Of a DNA stretch of 7,594 nucleotides, positions 1-7,594 are shown piece after piece. The stretch is from an uncultured Opitutia bacterium. Its GTDB lineage: Bacteria > Verrucomicrobiota > Verrucomicrobiia > Opitutales > UBA953. The notes beneath the pieces are model-generated. The model was not told the origin of the DNA, did not search any database, and saw nothing but the letters and a program-made list of their open reading frames with translations. The stretch lies in NCBI GenBank assembly GCA_903868455.1, contig CAIPVK010000121.1:1-7594 (forward strand), given 5' to 3'. Each line of letters begins with the position of its first letter. Positions within the stretch are counted from its first letter, which is position 1. A program made the translations under genes and the position numbers.

Positions 1-2
1 GC

Positions 3-254
3 CTGGCCGCCGCCCGCGCCGCGGAGACCGCCGCCGCCGAGCAGGCCGCGTCGGTCGACGCCCGGGCGCGCGCCGCCGCCGACTCGTCGCGCGCGATGGA
101 CGAGGGGTTGGTCTCCCTCGCCGAGCATGCCGACGTCCTCGCGCGCCTCGACGAGGCCCGCCGCCGCGCGCTCGAGCTCCGGCTCGCGTCCTTCCTCGCC
201 CGCTCCCGCCTCGAGGAGGCGCTCGGCGGCCGCCTCGAGCAAGCCCTTCCCTGA
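3..254 (+). CDS. TolC/CzcC-family outer-membrane efflux channel, C-terminal fragment
   Basis: This is the last 83 codons of a gene entering from the left edge, read in the frame beginning at base 3 and ending in TGA at 252-254. The residues are almost all Ala, Arg, Glu and Leu in a long helical pattern. They include an ARAAETAAAEQAAS stretch, then a short MDEGLVSLAEHADVLARLDE segment, then a final helix ending near SRLEEALGG. This matches the C-terminal end of TolC/CzcC/CusC channels: a helix, a turn with the 'G..SLLE.LDA' type motif, then a helix closing on 'L.R.LG'. In this family the protein forms a trimeric outer-membrane channel with a periplasmic helical barrel. Its stop lies 4 nt before the adaptor start, and the CzcC-CzcB-CzcA gene order supports the call. 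No motif unique to the family is visible in so short a piece, so a different coiled-coil protein is possible but unlikely here. Confidence 0.72.
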   Translation: MAAARAAETAAAEQAASVDARARAAADSSRAMDEGLVSLAEHADVLARLDEARRRALELRLASFLARSRLEEALGGRLEQALP

Positions 255-258
255 TCTC

Positions 259-1176
259 ATGACATCCCGAATCCTCCCCCTCCTGCTCGCCGCCGCCTGC
301 CTGGCCGGCGAGGGCCATTCCCACGGACCCCAGCCCGCGTCCGCGCCGACCGGACCCGTCGTCGTCGGGCCCGAGGCCCGGCGCAACCTCCGCCTCGAGA
401 CCGCGCGCGCCGAGGTCCGGCCCCTCGGCGAGGAGGTCGCCGCGCGCGCCGTCCTGCGCCCCGCGACCGGCTCGCATGCGATCGTCGTCTCGGTCGTGCC
501 CGCCCGCGTGACCGAGCTCCGCGCCGCTCCCGGCGCCGCGCTCGCCGCCGGCGCGCCCGTGCTCGTGGTGCAACCGCTGGTCGCGGGCGCGGGACGGGTC
601 GTCCTTCCCGCTCCGGTCGCCGGCACCCTCCTCGGCTCGCTTCCCGCCATCGGCTCGGTCGTCGCCGCGGGCCAGCCCCTCGCGGAGGTCGCCGACCTCT
701 CCCGCCTCGCCGCGCGCGGCCGCGCCATGGCGCGCCCGCTTCCCGCCCTCTCCCCCGGCCAAGCCGCCTCGGTCCGCGTCGGCGACCGCCTGCTCGCGGG
801 CGTCGTCCGTTCCGCCGCCCCCGCCCCCGACAGCCCGCTGCCGGCCCTCGACTTCGAGGTGACGGTCACCGGCGCCGCGCCCGCCGACCTCGGCGCCGCT
901 GTCGTGGTGGGGGTGCGCGTCGGCGCGCCGACGTCGGTCATCGCCATCCCCCTCGCCGCCCTCGTCGGCGAGCCGGGGCGCGAGGCCGTCTTCGTCGAGG
1001 CCGAGCCCGGGACGTTCGAGCGCCGCGTCGTCGCGCTCGGCCGCCGCGAGGCCGGTTGGGTCGAGGTCGTGCGCGGCGTCCTTCCCGGCGAGGCCGTCGC
1101 CACCCGCGGCGCCTACCAGCTGCAGTTCGCCGGCGGCGCCCCCGCGGCCGCCGACGCGCACGGCCATAGCCACTGA
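259..1176 (+). CDS. RND efflux periplasmic adaptor (HlyD/CzcB-like), lipoprotein, short form
   Basis: This 305-residue protein should bridge the inner-membrane pump and the outer-membrane channel. I chose the ATG at 259 rather than upstream in-frame starts because it follows the previous stop by 4 nt and opens directly with a signal sequence: MTSRILPLLLAAAC, with Cys14 as the likely lipidated residue. Residues 20-23 (HSHG) and the end (HGHSH) are His-rich. Residues 34-70 look like the first strands of the membrane-proximal/beta-barrel region (GPEARRNLRLETARAEVRPL). Residues 74-106 and 113-146 look like the two halves of a lipoyl-like domain; the second contains LPAPVAGTLLGSLPAIGSVV. Residues 160-232 resemble the beta-barrel, and 233-290 (ALVG...VFVE... 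to GVLPGEAVATRGAYQLQF) the C-terminal domain typical of the family. Only about six residues separate the lipoyl halves, where CusB and CzcB carry a long helical hairpin. No strong Shine-Dalgarno sequence precedes the start. The family call is firm from domain layout and gene order; the metal is not determined. Confidence 0.88.
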   Translation: MTSRILPLLLAAACLAGEGHSHGPQPASAPTGPVVVGPEARRNLRLETARAEVRPLGEEVAARAVLRPATGSHAIVVSVVPARVTELRAAPGAALAAGAPVLVVQPLVAGAGRVVLPAPVAGTLLGSLPAIGSVVAAGQPLAEVADLSRLAARGRAMARPLPALSPGQAASVRVGDRLLAGVVRSAAPAPDSPLPALDFEVTVTGAAPADLGAAVVVGVRVGAPTSVIAIPLAALVGEPGREAVFVEAEPGTFERRVVALGRREAGWVEVVRGVLPGEAVATRGAYQLQFAGGAPAAADAHGHSH

Positions 1177-1181
1177 GACCC

Positions 1182-4307
<3,126 letters not shown>

Positions 4308-4308
4308 C

Positions 4309-5157
4309 ATGCGTCTCGCCTCCCTCCTCCTGATTCCCCTGCTGGCCGCCTGCGGCGACCACCACCACGACCACGGTCCCGCCGCCGAGGGGCACGACCA
4401 CGGGCACGAGCATGGTCCCGCCGCGACGCTCCGCACCGAGGGCGACGCCGACGCGCTCTGGGCCAACCTCAACTTCGTCGCCGCCCGGCTCGGTAACCCC
4501 GCGACCTTGGCGACCGACGGCGCCAATCTCGCCGCGCTGGCGATCGCCCTCGAGTCCTTGGCCGCCAAGGCGCCCGATCCCGACCGTGCCGCCGGCATGC
4601 TCGCCAACCTCGCCCGCGCCGCCGGCCAGCTCGCCCATGCGGCCGACGAGGGTGAGCCGGTGGAGGAGCCCCTCGCCCGGGTTCGCCAGGTGCTTGACCT
4701 CGCCCGTCGCCTCGACCCCGCCTCGTCGGCCAAGCCCGCCGAGCCCGCCTATGTCTCGGGTCCCTCCGGCGGGGTCCTCGCCGAGCTCCGCGACGCCTCC
4801 GGCAAGCCCGTCGGCTGGGTCGAGGTGAAGCTCCATGGCGATGCCGGCGACCTCGAGCTCTGGCTGGCGCGCGACATCCGCATCGCCGATCCCCTGACCG
4901 TCCCTGTCGCCACCGTGGCCAAGCTGGAGCTCCTCGGCCCGGCCAGGACCGTCGAGCTGCGGGTCCGGGACGCCCAGTCCAACAAGGACGAGCGGGGCAG
5001 GGTGACCGTCGCCGACGGGCGCACCCCTTACCTTGTGTTCCCCGGCGAGACCGGGGCCGACGCCTCCTGGCTCATGGGCGAGGGCTTCCGCTCCCGCGCC
5101 CGGCTCTCGGTCGGCGAGCTGACGGCCGAGTTCGAGCTGGTGCCCCATTCCCACTGA
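4309..5157 (+). CDS. His-rich lipoprotein of unknown function, last gene of the efflux operon
   Basis: I do not recognise a named family for this 282-residue protein. It opens with a clean lipoprotein signal, MRLASLLLIPLLAAC (LAAC lipobox, Cys15), with no Asp at +2 (Gly16 instead). Residues 17-36 then hold nine His among Asp/Glu/Gly (HHHDHG..., HDHGHEHG), a likely divalent-metal-binding tether. Residues 45-136 are Ala/Leu-rich and look like a helical bundle. Residues 150-282 alternate hydrophobic residues and turns (GGVLAELRDASGKPVGWVEV, ELWLARD, ELRVRDA, YLVFPGE), suggesting a beta-sandwich. The protein ends in HSH, like the adaptor. The ATG begins 1 nt after the pump stop, so translational coupling and a shared transcript are likely. 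From context I infer a periplasmic metal-binding or metal-delivery partner of the exporter, perhaps comparable in role to CusF or to His-rich accessory proteins of Czc systems, but it shares no visible fold with CusF. The ORF is solid; the role is inference. Confidence 0.87.
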   Translation: MRLASLLLIPLLAACGDHHHDHGPAAEGHDHGHEHGPAATLRTEGDADALWANLNFVAARLGNPATLATDGANLAALAIALESLAAKAPDPDRAAGMLANLARAAGQLAHAADEGEPVEEPLARVRQVLDLARRLDPASSAKPAEPAYVSGPSGGVLAELRDASGKPVGWVEVKLHGDAGDLELWLARDIRIADPLTVPVATVAKLELLGPARTVELRVRDAQSNKDERGRVTVADGRTPYLVFPGETGADASWLMGEGFRSRARLSVGELTAEFELVPHSH

Positions 5158-5162
5158 GACGC

Positions 5163-5176
5163 GCGGGGCGCCCCGC
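5163..5176. repeat. Perfect 14-bp palindrome after the efflux operon
   Basis: gcggggcgccccgc is self-complementary and starts 5 nt after the lipoprotein stop. In RNA it could form a 5-bp all-GC stem with a 4-nt loop. No T-run follows, so it is at best a weak or factor-assisted terminator. It could equally be a dyad for a DNA-binding protein, or chance in such GC-rich DNA. Confidence 0.3.
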
Positions 5177-5217
5177 CGGGAACCTCGACCCGTCCGCGGT
5201 GTCTTGGGGCGTACCCC

Positions 5218-6585
5218 ATGCTACACCGTCGACGCTTTCTCCGCAGCGTCGCGCTCACGGCGTTCGCCTTCCCGGCGCTGGTGCGCGGCCAGAACCTGAA
5301 CTCCCGGCTCCAGCTCGTGCAGGTCGGCTGCGGCGGGAAGGGCGCCGACGACATCTTCCAGTTCAAGTCGCACCCCAAGGTGCGCTATGTCGGCTTCTGC
5401 GACGTCGACTCGAACCGTTTCCCCGCGGCCGATCCCGACGTCCCCCGTTTCGCGGACTACCGCGTGATGTTCGAGAAGATCGGCGCCGGGTTCGACGCGG
5501 CCGTCATCTCGACCCCGGACCACATGCACGCGCTCCCCGCGCTGCGCGCCATGCGGATGCGCAAGCATGTCTACTTGCAGAAGCCGCTCGCCCACGACCT
5601 CTGGGAGGCCCGCGAGCTGCGGCTCGCCGCGCGCCGCCACGGCGTGCGCACCCAGATGGGCAACCAGATCCACTCCGCCTCCGAGTATCGCACGGCCGTC
5701 GCCCTGATCCGCTCCGGCCGCATCGGGAAGGTGACGGCCGTCCATTCCTGGCAGGGCAATCCCGGCAACATGTGCACCGGACGCACCGACCGCCCCGCGC
5801 CCGCGCCCGTGCCCGGCAACCTCGCCTGGGACCTCTGGCTGGGCGGCGCCGAGGCCCGCCCCTACGCGCCCGGCGCCTATCATCCCGGCTTCTGGCGCGA
5901 CTGGAAGGCCTTCGGCGGCGGGACGATCGGCGACTTCGGGTGCCACATCCTCGACCCCGTCTTCTGCGCCTTGGACCTGACGGCCCCCATCTCCGTCGTG
6001 GCCGAGAACTCCGGCCTCCATCCCGAGACCTGGTCGGTCTCGCAGACCATCCGCTTCATCTTCCCCGGCACGCCGTTAACCGGGGGACGCACCGTGCCCG
6101 TCACCTGGCACGATGGCGGTCGCCAGCCCGACGTCGCCCTCGCGCGCCTGCCCGCCGGCGCCGCGCTCCCCGCGCAGGGCTCCCTGTTCATCGGCGAGCG
6201 CGGCACGATGGTGCTGCCGCACTTCAGCATGCCCTCGCTCTATCCCGTGGAGACGTTCGGCATCACCCTCTCGCCGGGCGACGCCGCCCGTCGCAAGCGC
6301 CGCCTCGCCGCCGGCGAGAAGGACGACCGCAAGGTCGCGGAGATCGAGCCGGTACCCGAGCGCCATCACTACCATGACTGGGTGGACGCCGCCCTGGGGG
6401 GTCCGGAGACGACGGCCAACTTCGCCTACGCCGGCCTCCTCACCGAGGCCGTCCTGCTCGGCACGATCGCGACCCAGTTCCCGGGCCAGGAGCTCCGGTG
6501 GGACGCCCCCGGCCTGCGCATCACCAACCACGCCGCCGCCCAGGCCCTCGTCCGGCGGCCTTGGCGCGAGGGGTGGACGGCCTGA
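5218..6585 (+). CDS. Tat-exported Gfo/Idh/MocA-family oxidoreductase
   Basis: This 455-residue protein belongs to the NAD(P)-dependent Gfo/Idh/MocA family, which oxidises or reduces sugars, inositols and related polyols, often with a tightly bound cofactor when exported. The N-terminus carries a twin-arginine signal, RRRFLRS (residues 4-10), then a hydrophobic ALTAFAFPAL and a likely cleavage near VRGQ (22-25). The Rossmann fold shows VGCGGKG (36-42), the acidic strand end FCDVD (60-64), STPDHMHA (98-105) and QKPLAH (121-126). In the last motif Lys122 is the usual catalytic or structural lysine, with Gln replacing the commoner Glu. GGGTIGDFGCHILD (233-246) supplies the catalytic-site Asp239 and His243. 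The length suits the Tat-exported branch (about 420-480). The ATG at 5218 places the RR motif correctly; no Shine-Dalgarno sequence is clear. The gene lies 60 nt after the efflux operon and ends before a tRNA, so it may be monocistronic. The substrate cannot be read from the sequence. The family call is firm. Confidence 0.95.
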   Translation: MLHRRRFLRSVALTAFAFPALVRGQNLNSRLQLVQVGCGGKGADDIFQFKSHPKVRYVGFCDVDSNRFPAADPDVPRFADYRVMFEKIGAGFDAAVISTPDHMHALPALRAMRMRKHVYLQKPLAHDLWEARELRLAARRHGVRTQMGNQIHSASEYRTAVALIRSGRIGKVTAVHSWQGNPGNMCTGRTDRPAPAPVPGNLAWDLWLGGAEARPYAPGAYHPGFWRDWKAFGGGTIGDFGCHILDPVFCALDLTAPISVVAENSGLHPETWSVSQTIRFIFPGTPLTGGRTVPVTWHDGGRQPDVALARLPAGAALPAQGSLFIGERGTMVLPHFSMPSLYPVETFGITLSPGDAARRKRRLAAGEKDDRKVAEIEPVPERHHYHDWVDAALGGPETTANFAYAGLLTEAVLLGTIATQFPGQELRWDAPGLRITNHAAAQALVRRPWREGWTA

Positions 6586-6605
6586 GGCCCCCGCATGGTT
6601 CAAAC

Positions 6606-6633
6606 TTGCCACCCGCCCGGGCCCGCCCAGTCT
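6606..6633 (+). promoter_or_regulatory. Possible tRNA-Ser promoter
   Basis: TTGCCA at 6606-6611 differs from the -35 consensus TTGACA at one base. With a 16-bp spacer the -10 would be CAGTCT at 6628-6633, a poor match (two of six). A start near 6640 would lie about 24 nt before the mature tRNA, a sensible distance. The weak -10 keeps this tentative; read-through from the oxidoreductase gene is an alternative. Confidence 0.2.
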
Positions 6634-6663
6634 GTCGCCCTGCCTTCGCGAGGAGGCGACCAC

Positions 6664-6754
6664 GGAGAGGTGGCTGAGTGGCCGAAAGCGCCCGTTTGCT
6701 AAATGGGTATACCCCAAAAGGGTATCGAGGGTTCGAATCCCTTCCTCTCCGCCA
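6664..6754 (+). tRNA. tRNA-Ser (anticodon GCU), CCA encoded
   Basis: This tRNA decodes AGC and AGU serine codons. All arms fold. The acceptor stem GGAGAGG (6664-6670) pairs with CCTCTCC (6744-6750), followed by discriminator G6751 and genomic CCA 6752-6754. The D-arm region is TGGCTGAGTGGCCGAAAGCG. The anticodon stem CCCGT (6691-6695) pairs with ATGGG, closing loop TTGCTAA with GCT at 6698-6700. A long class II variable arm pairs TACCCC with GGGTA across AAAA, as expected for serine. The T stem GAGGG/CCCTT (6727-6731, 6739-6743; the outer pair is G-U) encloses loop TTCGAAT. AGC codons are used in the neighbouring genes. The tRNA stands alone, with its own terminator directly downstream. Confidence 0.97.
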
Positions 6755-6760
6755 CTTTGG

Positions 6761-6792
6761 CAAACCCCTGAATATCAGGGGTTTGTCGTTTC
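6761..6792 (+). terminator. Intrinsic terminator of tRNA-Ser
   Basis: A perfect 10-bp inverted repeat, caaacccctg (6761-6770) and caggggtttg (6776-6785), encloses the 5-nt loop aatat and is followed by tcgtttct, a broken T-rich tail. It begins 7 nt after the CCA end, as expected for a tRNA transcript. The stem is symmetrical, so it might also stop transcription from the right, though the A-rich side there is short. Confidence 0.82.
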
Positions 6793-6814
6793 TGAGGGGG
6801 TCAAAAAGGGGTAG

Positions 6815-6838
6815 TACTCTAGCAAATACTCTAGCAAA
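6815..6838. repeat. Perfect 12-bp tandem repeat, two copies
   Basis: tactctagcaaa occurs at 6815-6826 and again at 6827-6838 with no gap. Each unit contains a CTAG tetramer, which is scarce in the surrounding GC-rich DNA. The unit length is close to one helical turn, so two protein molecules could bind on the same DNA face. Tandem arm-type sites of this kind occur near tRNA-linked integration sites, but slippage duplication is an equal explanation. Confidence 0.85.
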
Positions 6839-6888
6839 ATTCTGTCCGAATCTGCATGTGTCTGAGGGGTGATTTTGACCTCGAATAT

Positions 6889-7149
6889 CTATCCCGTTTG
6901 GGTCGCTCTCGGTCGATTGGCAAGGGGGTGTCTGTCCGGGTCTAGGTGGGCGGGTTGACACTCCTCAAGAGTTGTCATGCGCATTTCACCGATTCGTTCC
7001 TCACAAAAGCCCAGCTCCAGATCCACACGCAAACACCGCCCCAGGCTTCTCAGGATAATAAAGACCAAGGCTAAGAAAATGACACATGCCTTGTTGTTCC
7101 TACTCATCAATTTGAACAGGTTGGCCATAGGTATCCATAAAGTCGCCAT
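6889..7149 (-). CDS. Doubtful small membrane protein
   Basis: This frame encodes 86 residues if it starts at the ATG at 7149 on the minus strand. Residues 21-33 (ACVIFLALVFIIL) would make one transmembrane helix after a basic stretch (LMSRNNK). A Cys- and Glu-containing tail follows (LGFCEERIGEM). A GAGG at 7153-7156 lies only 3 nt before the start, too close for a good ribosome site. An alternative start at 7128 has none. I know no homologous family. The hydrophobic run is the only support, and the low-GC DNA makes open frames less likely by chance than in the rest of the window. Most probably it is not a gene, but it is the only candidate in this stretch. Confidence 0.18.
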   Translation of the reverse strand: MATLWIPMANLFKLMSRNNKACVIFLALVFIILRSLGRCLRVDLELGFCEERIGEMRMTTLEECQPAHLDPDRHPLANRPRATQTG

Positions 7150-7325
7150 CAGCCTCAAGGCGCATGGTGTTGATTCAGGTTTTGCTTTATCTCTTCTAAG
7201 GCTTCCGCGGTCCCTGCTCCCTTGACACATCTTTCACAACCCGCCCCACGGATATGTCTCTTGATGTCTAATAGAGTTTGACGGCGGCTGGCGGGGCTCC
7301 GTAGTGAGTCCTAATCTTACCCCTT

Positions 7326-7594
7326 ATGGCTCACCCCGGCCTGACCCTGGGCGGACGCGTCGTCCGCCTGCTCATCCTGGCTTCCCTGCTCGCGGCGACG
7401 CTGCGGGGCCAGACGACGATCATCTACCACGGCGACCAGCCGGACTCGACGCACCGGATGGTGGACGCGAAGGTGGGCGGCTCGAGCTGCGCGGAGGGCT
7501 CGAGCTGCGTGAGGTCGGACACGGGCGACGCGGTGATCTACGTGAAGCCGCGCATCCCGCCGTGCCAGGTGTGCCTGGTGCGGCTGGAGTACGA
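7326..7594 (+). CDS. Secreted Cys-containing protein of unknown function, 5' part only
   Basis: The ATG at 7326 opens a frame of 89 complete codons that runs off the right edge. Residues 1-29 look like a Sec signal peptide: basic RVVR at 11-14, hydrophobic LLILASLLAATL, and likely cleavage after LRG before Gln29. The exported part begins QTTIIYHGDQPD and carries four Cys at 55, 61, 80 and 83. Two lie in a repeated GSSC word (52-55 and 58-61) and two in CQVC. Paired cysteines in an exported protein suggest disulfides or metal binding. I do not recognise a family. Synonymous codons here often end in G (gtg, gcg, acg, tcg, ccg), whereas the efflux operon prefers C endings (gtc, gcc, acc, tcc, ccc), which suggests a different expression level or origin. 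No Shine-Dalgarno sequence is visible upstream (cctaatcttacccctt). The frame is plausible from its signal peptide and GC-rich codon pattern. Confidence 0.7.
   Translation, partial: MAHPGLTLGGRVVRLLILASLLAATLRGQTTIIYHGDQPDSTHRMVDAKVGGSSCAEGSSCVRSDTGDAVIYVKPRIPPCQVCLVRLEY
7479..7509 (+). repeat. In-frame 13-bp direct repeat encoding GSSC
   Basis: ggctcgagctgcg is found at 7479-7491 and 7497-7509, offset by 18 nt or six codons, so the secreted protein contains GSSC twice. Identical codons in both copies suggest a recent duplication of a short cysteine motif. Confidence 0.8.

Larger units (their letters stand above)
6793..7325. other. Low-GC segment without a convincing gene, next to tRNA-Ser
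   Basis: Composition changes sharply after the tRNA terminator. Hand counts give 28/60 G+C for 7021-7080 and 25/60 for 7081-7140, against about 80% in the flanking genes. The stretch holds a 12-bp tandem repeat (6815-6838), two similar CTGAGGGG words (6792-6799 and 6862-6869), and ggtcaaaa (6799-6806) inverted as ttttgacc (6873-6880). An imperfect dyad ttgacactc...gagttgtca lies near 6955-6976. Reading frames here are short, start without good ribosome sites and resemble no protein I know. A segment just 3' of a tRNA is a common insertion place for mobile elements, so this may be the remnant or edge of one. No integrase or second copy of the tRNA 3' end is visible in the window. Confidence 0.6.

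Noticed and set aside
127..258. Upstream extension of the adaptor frame to an earlier start
   Set aside because: The extra 44 residues are Ser/Ala/Arg/Pro-rich, overlap the TolC-type reading frame and would bury the lipoprotein signal that starts at 259.
6634..6660. Inverted repeat gtcgcc...ggcgac just before the tRNA, as a terminator of the oxidoreductase gene
   Set aside because: It has only six pairs, a 15-nt loop and no T-run. It may simply lie in the tRNA leader and is expected by chance in GC-rich DNA.
6678..6872. Plus-strand frame of 64 codons beginning inside the tRNA (GYRGFESLPLR)
   Set aside because: It is the sense reading of the same tRNA and runs through its terminator. There is no ribosome site.
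6521..6961. Minus-strand open frame over the tRNA giving a GRDSNPRYPFG-type peptide
   Set aside because: This peptide is the well-known antisense translation of tRNA-Ser and is repeatedly mis-annotated as a protein. The tRNA folds perfectly, and the rest of the frame has no family resemblance.
7222..7256. TTGACA at 7222-7227 with GATATG at 7251 as a promoter for the last gene
   Set aside because: The spacer would be 23 bp, too long for a normal sigma-70-type promoter. No better -10 is near.
7312..7317. TAATCT just before the last gene as a -10 box for leaderless transcription
   Set aside because: There is no -35 at the right distance (TTGACG at 7278 is 28 bp away), and a single hexamer is weak evidence.
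6793..7325. CRISPR array or insertion sequence in the low-GC segment
   Set aside because: There are only two short tandem units without spacers, no transposase-like frame and no terminal inverted repeats.

Overview
The window is very GC-rich. A hand-counted line of coding sequence (3241-3300) is 50/60 G+C, and codons in the efflux genes nearly always end in C or G. It looks like chromosomal DNA of a Gram-negative bacterium with an outer membrane, because it has a TolC/adaptor/RND exporter and lipoprotein signals. A Tat-exported Gfo/Idh/MocA oxidoreductase with a GCGGKG dinucleotide-binding loop and a QKP instead of EKP motif is typical of Verrucomicrobiota (Opitutae-like) and Planctomycetota. 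I favour Verrucomicrobiota, but this is inference from protein style only.

Layout. (1) 3-5157, plus strand: a tightly packed heavy-metal exporter operon. It holds the C-terminal end of a TolC/CzcC-type outer-membrane channel (3-254), a short lipoprotein adaptor (259-1176), a complete 1041-residue CusA/CzcA-type RND pump (1182-4307) and a His-rich lipoprotein (4309-5157). Gaps are 4, 5 and 1 nt, so one transcript is expected. The pump should move metal ions from periplasm or cytoplasm through the channel. The adaptor links the parts, and the last lipoprotein probably binds metal in the periplasm. (2) 5218-6585, plus: a secreted Gfo/Idh/MocA oxidoreductase, probably of sugar metabolism and unrelated to metal efflux. 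(3) 6664-6754: tRNA-Ser(GCU) with an encoded CCA, followed by a strong intrinsic terminator. (4) 6793-7325: a segment of distinctly lower GC with a perfect 12-bp tandem repeat and no convincing gene. It sits where tRNA-targeted elements usually integrate, but no integrase is seen. (5) 7326 to the right edge: the start of a secreted Cys-containing protein of unknown function, cut by the window.

The most interesting part is the efflux operon. Its adaptor seems to have no alpha-helical hairpin, both its secreted accessory proteins are His-rich at both ends, and it carries an unassigned fourth gene for a His-rich lipoprotein.
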